The position numbers were made by a program, and so were the translations under genes. 64,000 bases of DNA from Erythrobacter cryptus DSM 12079. GTDB taxonomy: Bacteria > Pseudomonadota > Alphaproteobacteria > Sphingomonadales > Sphingomonadaceae. Each line of letters starts with the position of its first letter. Positions within the stretch are counted from its first letter, which is position 1. The stretch spans positions 88,296 to 152,295 of the forward strand of contig NZ_AUHC01000009.1 in the NCBI RefSeq assembly GCF_000422985.1, given 5' to 3'. The notes below the pieces were generated by a model, which did not search any database, was not told where the DNA came from, and worked only from the letters and a program-made list of their open reading frames with translations. Shown in pieces: positions 54,021 to 62,163 of this stretch.

Positions 54021-54941
54021 ATGGCCACCGCATCCACCCCGCCCCGCCCGCTGCCTGGCAGAAGGCGCTCCTGGCTGTTCGCCCCGGGCGACAGCGAGAG
54101 GAAGATCGCCAAGGCGATTGCCGGCCCGGCAGACATCGTGCTGCTTGACCTTGAGGATTCGGTCGCGCCCGAGCGCAAGGCGGCCGCGCGCCAGCTGGTG
54201 GCGGCCGAGCTTGGCGCGCGCGCGGTGGAGGCGCGAGCGCGGCTGTGGGTGAGGATCAACCCGCTCGCCACCCCGGATTGCCTTGCCGATCTGGTGGCGG
54301 TGATCCCTGAGCGCCCCGGCGGGGTGCTGCTGCCCAAGGCCGAGGGCGCTGCCGACATCACCCGCCTGCACCATTACCTCTCGGCGCTCGAGGCGGCGAG
54401 CGGCCTTGCCGCGGGCAGCACCGCGATCGCCGCGCTCGTCACCGAGACCGCCGCGGCAATGTTCCGCACTGGGGAATATGCCGGCAATTATCCGGGGCGC
54501 GAGCGGCTGGTGGCGCTGACCTGGGGGGCGGAGGATCTTTCCGCCGCGCTCGGCGCGCGCCAACAGCGAGGGGATGATGGGGAATATGCCCACACCTACG
54601 AGATGGCGCGTAGCCTGTGTCTGATCGGCGCCGCGGCTGCCGGGGTGCCGGCGATCGAGACGGTGCAGCCCGAGTTCCGCGACACGCAGGCGCTCGAGCG
54701 CCGCGCGCGGGCGGTGCGGGCCGCGGGCTTTGCCGGGATGCTGGCGATCCACCCGGCGCAGGTCGAGCCGATCAATGCCGCCTTCACCCCCAGCCCCGAG
54801 GAACTGGCCCACGCCCGGGCGGTGGTGGAGGCCTTTGCCGCCCAGCCCGGGGCCGGGGTGGTGGCGCTCGATGGCGCCATGCTCGATCGCCCGCACCTCA
54901 TGCTGGCCCGGCGGCTGCTGGCCGAGGCAGGCGAGGAATAG
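54021..54941 (+). CDS. HpcH/HpaI-family CoA-ester lyase (CitE-like)
   Basis: The 306-residue protein is a TIM-barrel, Mg-dependent C-C lyase of the CitE/malyl-CoA lyase type. RRSWLFAPGDSERKIAKAI opens the barrel, and IVLLDLEDSVAPERK holds the metal-binding Asp/Glu. RINPLATPDCLADL and VLLPKAEGAADI follow; EDLSAALGARQQRG is the WGAEDL-type motif region. Candidate substrates are citramalyl-CoA or beta-methylmalyl-CoA. No citrate lyase alpha or gamma subunit is adjacent, so it is not citrate lyase itself. Confidence 0.88.
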   Translation: MATASTPPRPLPGRRRSWLFAPGDSERKIAKAIAGPADIVLLDLEDSVAPERKAAARQLVAAELGARAVEARARLWVRINPLATPDCLADLVAVIPERPGGVLLPKAEGAADITRLHHYLSALEAASGLAAGSTAIAALVTETAAAMFRTGEYAGNYPGRERLVALTWGAEDLSAALGARQQRGDDGEYAHTYEMARSLCLIGAAAAGVPAIETVQPEFRDTQALERRARAVRAAGFAGMLAIHPAQVEPINAAFTPSPEELAHARAVVEAFAAQPGAGVVALDGAMLDRPHLMLARRLLAEAGEE

Positions 54942-54957
54942 GATAAAATATTTTCCT
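54940..54957. promoter_or_regulatory. AT-rich near-palindrome ahead of the holin-like gene
   Basis: AGGATAAAATATTTTCCT contains a perfect 10-base palindrome AAAATATTTT (54945-54954) within imperfectly matching arms. It overlaps the end of the lyase gene and is 55 bases before the ATG at 55012. Its AT content contrasts with the GC-rich surroundings, consistent with a promoter or operator. Confidence 0.4.
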
Positions 54958-55011
54958 ACACGAACCAAAATGGTGAAATTGGGCGCGACTCATCGAGAGC
55001 GGAGCGCGCCC

Positions 55012-55425
55012 ATGGCCCTTATCGAAACCCTGATCGGCCCGATCGCGGCGATCATCGACAAGATCATCCCCGACAAGGAAGCCCGCGAGCGGGCCAAGCT
55101 CGAGCTGATCGCGCTCGAGGGCACGCAGGAGCTGAAGCTGATCGAGGCCCGGCTCCAGGCTATCGTGGCCGAGGCCAATTCCGCCGATCCCTGGACCAGC
55201 CGCGCCCGGCCGAGCTTTCTTTACGTCATGTATGTGCTGCTGCTCACCGCCCTGCCGATGGGGGTGCTCTCGGCCTTCAGCCCGGCGACCGCGCGCGACA
55301 TTGCAGCGGGCATGAACGCCTATCTGGCGGGCCTGCCCGAGCCGCTCTACGCGCTCTTTGGCACGGGCTACCTCGGCTACACCGCCGCGCGCCAATGGGG
55401 CAAGGTCAAGGGCGTGGATCGCTGA
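55012..55425 (+). CDS. Holin-family (3TM) small membrane protein
   Basis: From the ATG at 55012, with GGAG 8 bases upstream, the product has 137 residues. The first ~65 residues form an amphipathic start (LIETLIGPIAAIIDKIIPDK) and a charged helix (EARERAKLELIALEGTQELK). Two hydrophobic segments follow (FLYVMYVLLLTALPMGVL and LPEPLYALFGTGYLGYTAA), and the end is basic. This layout matches the 3TM holin family of phages and gene transfer agents. No endolysin or other phage gene is nearby, so it may be a domesticated relic. Confidence 0.75.
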   Translation: MALIETLIGPIAAIIDKIIPDKEARERAKLELIALEGTQELKLIEARLQAIVAEANSADPWTSRARPSFLYVMYVLLLTALPMGVLSAFSPATARDIAAGMNAYLAGLPEPLYALFGTGYLGYTAARQWGKVKGVDR

Positions 55426-55433
55426 GGCTGAAA

Positions 55434-55560
55434 CGCAGGCGCACCTAACAGCATTTGTCACGGGCCTTCGCGCGCGTCTTGGCCTAAAAATGCGCCTGCG
55501 ACCCAAGGAGCCATGTGGTTCCACACCTCACGCCCTCGCCTTCGGGCGGGGGCATTTTTT
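55434..55560 (+). ncRNA. Candidate structured RNA ending in an intrinsic terminator
   Basis: CGCAGGCGCA (55434-55443) and TGCGCCTGCG (55491-55500) are perfect 10-base inverted repeats 47 bases apart. TGTGGTTCCACA (55514-55525) could form a small hairpin, and the segment ends in a strong terminator. It lies directly after the holin-like gene. It may be an sRNA or a structured 3' untranslated region; no named family was recognised. Confidence 0.35.
55532..55560 (+). terminator. Intrinsic terminator with TTCG tetraloop
   Basis: GCCCTCGCC (55532-55540) pairs with GGCGGGGGC (55545-55553) through nine pairs, one a wobble, around a TTCG loop, followed by ATTTTTT. It closes the transcript of the holin-like gene or candidate RNA before aroQ. 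Confidence 0.85.
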
Positions 55561-55642
55561 CGCGTCGCTTACCCTGTGGAAGACCTGCCGCGCAGCACCC
55601 CGCGCTTGCCCGGCGCATGGCCTCGGGACTAAGCGGGCGGGC

Positions 55643-56083
55643 ATGAGCAACCTTGTCTATGTCCTCAACGGCCCCAACCTCAACCTTCTGGGCCTGCGCG
55701 AGCCGGAGATCTACGGCACCACCACGCTCGACGAGATCGCCGGGATGCTGGAAGACCGCGCCCGCGAGTTGGGGCTGGAAATCGACATGCGCCAGACCAA
55801 CCATGAAGGGATGCTGGTGGACTGGCTGCACGAAGCGCAAGGCCAAGGCGCGCGTGCGGTGCTGCTGAACGCTGCGGCCTACACCCATACCTCGATTGCC
55901 CTGCTCGATGCGTGTCGGGCGATCACGACGCCGGTGATCGAGGTGCATCTGTCCAATCCCAAGACCCGCGAGCCCTTCCGCCACCTGTCCTATGTCGGCA
56001 TGGGCGTGGCGCTGACGGTCGAGGGCCACGGCGCCCAATCCTACCTGATCGCGCTCGAAGCCGTAGCGGCAGGCAAGGTGTAA
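55643..56083 (+). CDS. aroQ: Type II 3-dehydroquinate dehydratase
   Basis: This enzyme converts 3-dehydroquinate to 3-dehydroshikimate in the shikimate pathway. From the ATG at 55643 it has 146 residues, the standard length of the dodecameric type II enzyme. VLNGPNLNLLGLREPEIYGT contains the conserved N-terminal motif with catalytic Y24, RQTNHEGMLVDWLHEA follows, NAAAYTHTSIALLDA binds substrate, and H102 in EVHLSNP is the catalytic His. It is followed by accB and accC in the same direction, an arrangement common in proteobacteria. Confidence 0.97.
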   Translation: MSNLVYVLNGPNLNLLGLREPEIYGTTTLDEIAGMLEDRARELGLEIDMRQTNHEGMLVDWLHEAQGQGARAVLLNAAAYTHTSIALLDACRAITTPVIEVHLSNPKTREPFRHLSYVGMGVALTVEGHGAQSYLIALEAVAAGKV

Positions 56084-56189
56084 AAATCGCGCGCGCCTTT
56101 CACAAATTGCATCCTTGCCACTTGCCAGCCGCAATTGCCAGCAATAGTCCCCGCCGCTTCACGGTCGCATGAAAGAGCAAGGGGCACAC

Positions 56190-56708
56190 ATGGCAAACGA
56201 GGCTGGCGAAGGCAGCAAGGCAGGCGGGCGCAAGGGGGGCATGAACATCGACACCGCGCTGGTGCGCGAGCTTGCCGAACTGCTCAACGAGACCGGTCTC
56301 ACCGAGATCGAGGTCGAGGATGACGACCGCAAGATCCGGGTCTCGCGCGGGGGCGTTGCTGCCGCTCCCGCACCGGCCTACGCTCCCGCGCCCGCGCCGC
56401 TTGCCGCCGCGCCCGCTCCCGCGGCCACAACCCCGGCCCCGGTCGAGACCGCCGCGCCCTCCGGCGCGGAGCTTGGCAATGCGGTCAAATCGCCGATGGT
56501 CGGCACCTGCTATCTTGCCCCCGAGCCGGGAGCCGCGCCTTTCGTCACGGTCGGCCAGGCGGTGAAGGAAGGCGATACCCTGCTGATCGTCGAGGCGATG
56601 AAGGTGATGAACCCGATCACCGCGCCCCGATCGGGCACGGTCAGCGCCATCCTGGTGGAGAACGCCCAGCCGGTCGAGTTCGATCAGCCGCTGGTGGTGA
56701 TCGCGTAA
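56190..56708 (+). CDS. accB: Biotin carboxyl carrier protein of acetyl-CoA carboxylase
   Basis: AccB carries the carboxybiotin group from AccC to the carboxyltransferase in the first step of fatty-acid synthesis. From the ATG at 56190 (AAGGGG 6 bases upstream) it has 172 residues. The N-terminal segment ([20 protein letters not shown]) forms the AccC-binding helix. An Ala/Pro linker of ~45 residues follows. The biotinyl domain contains [17 protein letters not shown] and the biotinylation site K138 in VEAMKVMN. The stop is 4 bases before accC. Confidence 0.97.
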   Translation: MANEAGEGSKAGGRKGGMNIDTALVRELAELLNETGLTEIEVEDDDRKIRVSRGGVAAAPAPAYAPAPAPLAAAPAPAATTPAPVETAAPSGAELGNAVKSPMVGTCYLAPEPGAAPFVTVGQAVKEGDTLLIVEAMKVMNPITAPRSGTVSAILVENAQPVEFDQPLVVIA

Positions 56709-56712
56709 TCCC

Positions 56713-58062
56713 ATGGGCATCAAGCGTATCCTGATCGCCAACCGCGGCGAGATCGCGCTGCGCATCCACCGCGCTGCGCACGAGATGGGGATCGAGACCG
56801 TGGCGGTGCATTCCACCGCCGATGCCGATGCCATGCATGTGCGGCTCGCCGATCATGCGGTGTGCATCGGCCCGCCGCCTGCGGCCGAGAGCTATCTCAA
56901 CATCGCCAACATCATCTCTGCCGCCGAGATCGCCCAGTGCGATGCGATCCACCCCGGCTATGGCTTCCTTTCGGAGAATGCCAAGTTCGCCGAGATCGTC
57001 GAGGCGCACGAGATCATCTGGATCGGCCCCAAGCCCGAGCATATCCGCACCATGGGAGACAAGGTCGAGGCCAAGCGCACCGCAGGGGCGCTCGGCCTGC
57101 CGCTGGTGCCGGGCAGCGACGGGGCGGTTTCCGACTTCGACGAGGCGCGCAAGATTGCCGCCGACATCGGCTATCCGGTGATCATCAAGGCCGCGGCCGG
57201 GGGTGGCGGACGCGGCATGAAGGTGTGCGAGAGCGAGGACAAGCTCGAAACCCTGATGCAGCAGGCCGGCAGCGAGGCCAAGGCGGCCTTTGGCGATGGC
57301 ACCGTCTATATCGAGAAGTACCTCGCCAATCCGCGCCATATCGAGTTCCAGGTGTTCGGCGATGGCAAGGGCAATGCCATCCATCTTGGCGAGCGCGATT
57401 GCTCGCTCCAGCGCCGCCACCAGAAGGTGCTCGAGGAAGCGCCCTCGCCGGTGATCTCGCCCGAGGAACGCCAGCGCATGGGCGAGATCTGCGCCCAGGC
57501 GATGCGCGACATGGGCTATCGCGGCGCCGGCACGATCGAGTTCCTGTGGGAGAACGGCCAGTTCTACTTCATCGAGATGAACACCCGCCTGCAGGTCGAA
57601 CACCCCGTCACCGAGGCAATCACGGGCGTTGATCTGGTGCGCGAGCAGATCCGCATCGCCGAAGGCCGGCCGCTCTCCGTCAAGCAAGAGGAGCTCGCCT
57701 TCACCGGCCACGCGATCGAGTGCCGGATCAACGCCGAAGACCCCTTCACCTTCGCCCCCTCGCCCGGCCTCGTAACCTATTATCACGCAGCCGGCGGGAT
57801 GCATGTGCGGGTGGATAGCGGGCTTTATGCCGGATACCGCATCCCGCCCTATTACGACAGCATGATCGCCAAGCTGATCGTCTATGGCCGCACCCGCGAA
57901 GGCTGCATCATGCGCCTGCGCCGCGCGCTAGAGGAAATGGTGGTCGAAGGGGTGAAGACCAATATCCCGCTGCACCAGGAACTGCTGCGCCAGCCCGATG
58001 TGCTCAACGGCGACTATTCGATCAAGTGGCTGGAGAAATGGCTCGCCGAGCGCGAGGGCTGA
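56713..58062 (+). CDS. accC: Biotin carboxylase subunit of acetyl-CoA carboxylase
   Basis: AccC uses ATP and bicarbonate to carboxylate biotin on AccB. The 449-residue length is exactly that of E. coli Acc[21 protein letters not shown] opens the biotin carboxylase domain, [16 protein letters not shown] and [15 protein letters not shown] form the ATP-grasp glycine loop, and [18 protein letters not shown] residues appear as [18 protein letters not shown]. It is co-transcribed with accB. It is a bicarbonate consumer in the same window as the DabAB pump. Confidence 0.98.
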   Translation: MGIKRILIANRGEIALRIHRAAHEMGIETVAVHSTADADAMHVRLADHAVCIGPPPAAESYLNIANIISAAEIAQCDAIHPGYGFLSENAKFAEIVEAHEIIWIGPKPEHIRTMGDKVEAKRTAGALGLPLVPGSDGAVSDFDEARKIAADIGYPVIIKAAAGGGGRGMKVCESEDKLETLMQQAGSEAKAAFGDGTVYIEKYLANPRHIEFQVFGDGKGNAIHLGERDCSLQRRHQKVLEEAPSPVISPEERQRMGEICAQAMRDMGYRGAGTIEFLWENGQFYFIEMNTRLQVEHPVTEAITGVDLVREQIRIAEGRPLSVKQEELAFTGHAIECRINAEDPFTFAPSPGLVTYYHAAGGMHVRVDSGLYAGYRIPPYYDSMIAKLIVYGRTREGCIMRLRRALEEMVVEGVKTNIPLHQELLRQPDVLNGDYSIKWLEKWLAEREG

Positions 58063-58253
58063 GCCGGCAAGCGCGCAGCCCCGTGTTGCCGGCAGGCGAC
58101 ACAACCTCGCAAAAATGATAGGGGCCGGCCCATGATGGGGGAACCGGCAACGGGATTCGCGGCTTGGGGCTTCGGCGCGGCGCTGGCCCGCGCCCGCTTG
58201 CCCGCTGGCCTGGTCGGGCGGGTGGGGGAGCCCGGCAAGGCTGTGGAGGTCGA

Positions 58254-59564
58254 ATGAACCGCAAGACCCAGATCGTTGTCGTCGGCGGGGGCGCGGGCGG
58301 GCTGGAGCTGGTGCGCAGGCTGGGCGCCAAATATGGCCGCAAGCGCCACGACATCATCCTTGTCGACAAGAACCTCTCGCACATCTGGAAACCCCTGCTG
58401 CACGAGGTGGCGGCTGGCTCGCTCGACGCCAATCTCGACGAGGTGGGCTATCGCGACCATTGCTCGCGCTGGGGCTACCGCTTCTTCCAGGGCAGCCTCG
58501 AGAGCATCGACCGCGTGGCGAGGACCATCAGCCTTGCGCCGGTCAAGGACGAGGATGGCAGCGAACTGATCGCCGGCCACACCATCCGCTATGACATCCT
58601 GGTGCTGGCGCTAGGCTCGGTCTCCAATGATTTCGGGGTGCCGGGGGTGAAGGAGCATTGCCTCTATCTCGACAGCCGCGAACAGGCCGATCGCTTCCGC
58701 ACCCGCCTGCTTAACCACTGCCTGCGCGTGAGCCGGGCGATGCTGCGCGATCCGAGCGCCGATGAGCAGGTGCGCGTGGCGATCGTCGGCGGCGGGGCGA
58801 CGGGGGTGGAACTGGCGGCCGAGCTTTACAACGCCGCTGCGGGCCTCAGACACTATGGCCTCGAGGTGTTCGACGAGAGCCGCCTCCATGTCACCCTGCT
58901 CGAGGCCGGCCCGCGCATCCTGCCCGCCCTGCCGGAAAAGCTTGCCGATGCCGCGCGCTTCGAGCTTGAACGGCTCGGGGTTGAAGTGCGCCCGGCCACC
59001 CAGGTAGTAGAAGCCCGCCCGCGCCAGCTTATCACCCGCGATGGCGCGGTGATCGAGGCGGATCTGATGGTCTGGGCAGCCGGGGTCAAGGGCGCCGATT
59101 TCCTTGCCGGGTTGGGGCTTGAAACCAACGCGCGCAACCAGATCATCGTCACCGACACACTCCAGACCACGGTCGATCCAAACATCTTCGCGCTGGGCGA
59201 TTGCGCCAGCTACACCCCGCCGGGGGAGGGCAGGCCGGTGCCCCCACGTGCCCAGGCCGCGCACCAGATGGCAGCGGTGGTCTTTGCCAATATCGTGCGG
59301 CTGCAACAGGGCCGGCCGCTCAAGCACTTCGTCTATCGCGACAAGGGTTCGCTCGTCTCCTTGAGCCGCTTTTCCACCGTCGGCAGCCTGATGGGCAACC
59401 TCATCGGCGGGAGCATGGCGATCGAGGGGCGCCTTGCGCGCTTCATCTACACCTCGCTCTATCGCCTCCACCTCATCGGCATCCACGGCTGGGTGAAGGC
59501 GACCTTCCTGATGGCCGTGGGCCGGGTGAACCGTATCGTGCGGCCCAAGCTCAAGCTGCACTGA
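58254..59564 (+). CDS. ndh: Type II NADH dehydrogenase (NDH-2)
   Basis: NDH-2 is a peripheral, non-proton-pumping flavoprotein that passes electrons from NADH to quinone. The product has 436 residues from the ATG at 58254. The FAD-binding IVVVGGGAGGLELVRRLG is at the N-terminus, the NADH-binding VAIVGGGATGVELAAELYNA in the middle, and FALGDCASY near residue 315 is the second FAD motif. The C-terminal amphipathic segment (TSLYRLHLIGIHGWVKATFL) fits membrane attachment. It bypasses complex I, whose accessory subunit is at 32186-32464. It is convergent with the Lrp gene. Confidence 0.93.
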   Translation: MNRKTQIVVVGGGAGGLELVRRLGAKYGRKRHDIILVDKNLSHIWKPLLHEVAAGSLDANLDEVGYRDHCSRWGYRFFQGSLESIDRVARTISLAPVKDEDGSELIAGHTIRYDILVLALGSVSNDFGVPGVKEHCLYLDSREQADRFRTRLLNHCLRVSRAMLRDPSADEQVRVAIVGGGATGVELAAELYNAAAGLRHYGLEVFDESRLHVTLLEAGPRILPALPEKLADAARFELERLGVEVRPATQVVEARPRQLITRDGAVIEADLMVWAAGVKGADFLAGLGLETNARNQIIVTDTLQTTVDPNIFALGDCASYTPPGEGRPVPPRAQAAHQMAAVVFANIVRLQQGRPLKHFVYRDKGSLVSLSRFSTVGSLMGNLIGGSMAIEGRLARFIYTSLYRLHLIGIHGWVKATFLMAVGRVNRIVRPKLKLH

Positions 59565-59581
59565 GACGGGGCAAGCCACCG

Positions 59582-60043
59582 CTAGAGTGGCACGCCTGGT
59601 TCCTGCTTGGCGGTGCGGATGGTGAGCGAGGTCTTGACGCTTTCCACGTTGGGCGCAGGCGTGAGCTTGCCGGTCAGGAACTCCTGGAAGCTCTGCAGAT
59701 CCTTGCTCACGATCTTGAGGATGAAGTCGATCTCGCCATTGAGCATGTGGCACTCGCGCACTTCGGGCAGGGCCTTCATGTGCTCCTCGAATTCGCGCAG
59801 CGCCGCCTCGGCCTGGCTCTTGAGGCTGACCATGGCAAAGACGGTGATGGTAAAGCCGAGCTTGGCCGGATCGAGATCGGCGTGGTAGCCGCGGATCACC
59901 CCGTCCTCCTCAAGCCCGCGTACCCGCCTGAGGCAAGGCGGCGCGGTCAGCCCGACACGCTGCGCCAGTTCGACATTGGTTACCCGGCCTTCCGCCTGCA
60001 GTTCCGCCAGCAGACGGCGGTCGATCTCGTCCAGATTGGCCAC
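59582..60043 (-). CDS. Lrp/AsnC-family transcription regulator
   Basis: The product has 153 residues from a GTG at 60041-60043, with AGGAG 11 bases upstream; longer frames to 60619 lack family character. The helix-turn-helix is LDEIDRRLLAELQAEGRVTN and ELAQRVGLTAPPCLRRVRGL. The effector-binding RAM domain has GFTITVFAMVSLKSQ, LPEVRECHMLNGEIDFILKI and LTIRTAK near the end. Lrp-family proteins respond to amino acids; the ligand is unknown. A perfect AT-rich palindrome (60143-60157) lies 100 bases upstream and may be its own operator. Confidence 0.93.
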   Translation of the reverse strand: MANLDEIDRRLLAELQAEGRVTNVELAQRVGLTAPPCLRRVRGLEEDGVIRGYHADLDPAKLGFTITVFAMVSLKSQAEAALREFEEHMKALPEVRECHMLNGEIDFILKIVSKDLQSFQEFLTGKLTPAPNVESVKTSLTIRTAKQEPGVPL

Positions 60044-60142
60044 GTGGCACAAGCTCCTGCTGCACCGCGGGCGCGCCGCTTGATGGCCGCCGCGGGCTCG
60101 ATGATCCCCATGAAACAAGGGGCGCGCCTGATGGCACGCTTC

Positions 60143-60157
60143 GCTAATATTATTAGC
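60143..60157. promoter_or_regulatory. 15-base palindrome upstream of the Lrp-type gene
   Basis: GCTAATA-T-TATTAGC is a perfect inverted repeat with 7-base arms in an AT-rich patch of the 275-base region between the Lrp-type gene and the divergent kinase gene. Its size and base composition resemble Lrp/AsnC recognition sites. A second inverted pair, AATTGTC (60167-60173) and GACAATT (60207-60213), lies beside it. Confidence 0.5.
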
Positions 60158-60318
60158 TCTGCCAGCAATTGTCCCGCTTTGCAACGCGGCTGTCGCGCCA
60201 GACTGTGACAATTTCCCCATCCTGATAAGACGCGAAGGCTGGCCGGGGCTATGCTGGCCGCCTCGCCGGGCCGCGGCACGTGCGAGTCGGCTCGAGCCGC
60301 TGCCGACAGGGAGTGAAT

Positions 60319-62136
60319 GTGCTGTTCGATGATCGCCTTGCCACCGTGCTGCGCCAGCGCGCCACTGGCGAGGCGGGCTTGCGCACCCAGATGCGACAAT
60401 TGCTCGATCTGCTCGGCCGCGCCCGTGCCGGGGCACAGGGCGATCAGAGCCTGCTGGCGGCGGCCTGGCTGCGGCTCGAGGCGCTGGCCGAAGCGATCCC
60501 CGCATCAGAGCGCGCGCGGATGATCCGCGAGCCGGGCTGGCGCCTCGGCAATCCTGCTCTGGTGGCGCACCTTGCCGAACAAGAAAGCGAGGTTGCCGCC
60601 GCCGCGCTCTCGCGCGCAAGCCTGTCCGCCGAGGAATGGACCGCGCTGATCCCCGATCTGCCGGTGCGCGCGCGCGGCTTCCTCAGGTTGCGCCGCGATC
60701 TGCCGGTCGATGTCGAGGCGCTGCTGGCGCGGCTCGGGGTGCATGATCGCGGCCTGCCCGCCCCCGATCCGGCGCCCGAGGCAAGCCCGCAAGCCGCACC
60801 CCCCAGCCCCGCCCTCGCCGCGCCCGGGGCGCGCCCCGACCCGCCGCCGCTCAGGGTGGTCAGCCCCGCCGCGCCCCCTTCACCGCCTCCCGCGCCCACG
60901 GCGGCCTCCGGCACCGAGGCACGCACCCGCAGCCGCGAGGAAAGCGGCCGCAGCGAAATCTCCGCGCTGGTCGAACGCATCGCCCAATACCAGCGCACCC
61001 GCGGGGAAAGCCGCGCCGAGCTCGAGATCGCCCCGCGCCTGCCACTCGGCGAAGCGCCCGAGCGCAGCCGGCGCGCGCTGCGCAGCTTTGGCTTTGCTGC
61101 GGACACCACCGGTCGGATCGAATGGGCGAGCGGCGAGGCCGCGCCGATGGTGATCGGCACGCGCCTGTTCCAACCCCCGCGCCTAGGCGAGGGCGCCACC
61201 CCGGAGGCGGGCCTTGCCCGCGCCTTTGCCCGCCGCCAGCCGATCGTGCAGGCGCCGCTCACACTGGTCGGCGCGCCCGCGATCGCCGGGGACTGGCTGG
61301 TCGATGCGACGCCGCAATTCAGCGAGGAGGGGCACTTTTCCGGCTATTTCGGGCGGCTGCGCCGCGATCCCGGCCCCGCCAGCGCCCCGCCCCGACCCGA
61401 GGTGCGCGAGGCCGACCGCATCCGCCAGCTGCTGCACGAGCTGCGCACCCCCGTCACCGCGGTGCAGGGCTATGCCGAGGTGATCCAGCAGCAGCTGTTC
61501 GGCCCGGCCCCGCACGAATACCGCGCCTTGGCGGCAGCGATCGCCGCCGATGCGGCGCGCATCCTTGCCGGTTTCGAAGAACTCGACCGGCTCGCCCGGC
61601 TCGAGACCGGGGCGCTGGCGCTCGCGCCCGGGGAGGCCGATCTGGCCGCGCTGGTACGCGCCACCGCCACGCAGCTCGATCCGGTGATTGCCGGGCGCGC
61701 GGCGGCGCTGGTGCCGGCCTTCGCGCCCGAGACCGCGCTCCTCGTCGGGATCGATCACGATGATGCCGAAGCGATGGTGTGGCGGCTGCTTGCCAGTCTT
61801 GCCGCCGCGGCTGGCGCGGGCGAGCGGCTGTCGCTCAGCCTCGCGCCGCTCATCGGCCCGGGAACGGCCATGGCCCGGCTGGCGTGCACCCTGCCGGCAG
61901 CGCTGGCGGGAGAGGAGAACCTCTTTGCCGCCACCGCGCGCAGCGGCGAGAGCGCGGTGAGCCCGGGCCTGTTCGGCACCGGCTTTGCCCTGCGGCTTGC
62001 CCGGGCCGAGGCGCGCGCGGCCGGCGGCGCACTGCAGCGCGAGGGCGAATTGTTGGTGCTGCGCCTGCCGCTCTTGACCGAAAGCGGCCTCGTGCCTAGC
62101 CCCCAAGCGCAAGGCGCGGAAGGGTCGGGGGTGTGA
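60319..62136 (+). CDS. Soluble HisKA-domain protein with a degenerate ATPase domain
   Basis: From GTG at 60319 (AGGGAG 6 bases upstream; GTG 60313 is also in frame) the protein has 605 residues and no membrane helix. Residues 1-140 are helical, and a Pro/Ala-rich linker of about 50 residues follows. A PAS-like region (TTGRIEWASGEAAPMVIGTR) lies in the middle. The HisKA motif LLHELRTPVTAVQGYAEVIQ has H373. The C-terminal domain keeps a G2-like GTGFALRLARAEARAAGG but has no N-box Asn and no Asp-x-Gly G1 box. It may be a phosphotransferase or pseudokinase. Confidence 0.75.
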   Translation: MLFDDRLATVLRQRATGEAGLRTQMRQLLDLLGRARAGAQGDQSLLAAAWLRLEALAEAIPASERARMIREPGWRLGNPALVAHLAEQESEVAAAALSRASLSAEEWTALIPDLPVRARGFLRLRRDLPVDVEALLARLGVHDRGLPAPDPAPEASPQAAPPSPALAAPGARPDPPPLRVVSPAAPPSPPPAPTAASGTEARTRSREESGRSEISALVERIAQYQRTRGESRAELEIAPRLPLGEAPERSRRALRSFGFAADTTGRIEWASGEAAPMVIGTRLFQPPRLGEGATPEAGLARAFARRQPIVQAPLTLVGAPAIAGDWLVDATPQFSEEGHFSGYFGRLRRDPGPASAPPRPEVREADRIRQLLHELRTPVTAVQGYAEVIQQQLFGPAPHEYRALAAAIAADAARILAGFEELDRLARLETGALALAPGEADLAALVRATATQLDPVIAGRAAALVPAFAPETALLVGIDHDDAEAMVWRLLASLAAAAGAGERLSLSLAPLIGPGTAMARLACTLPAALAGEENLFAATARSGESAVSPGLFGTGFALRLARAEARAAGGALQREGELLVLRLPLLTESGLVPSPQAQGAEGSGV

Positions 62137-62163
62137 TCCCCCCGCGCTGATGGGGTCTGGGGA

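Noticed and set aside
54021..54941. Citrate lyase beta subunit
   Set aside because: The alpha and gamma subunits and the ligase are absent nearby, so only a general CitE-like CoA-ester lyase can be supported.
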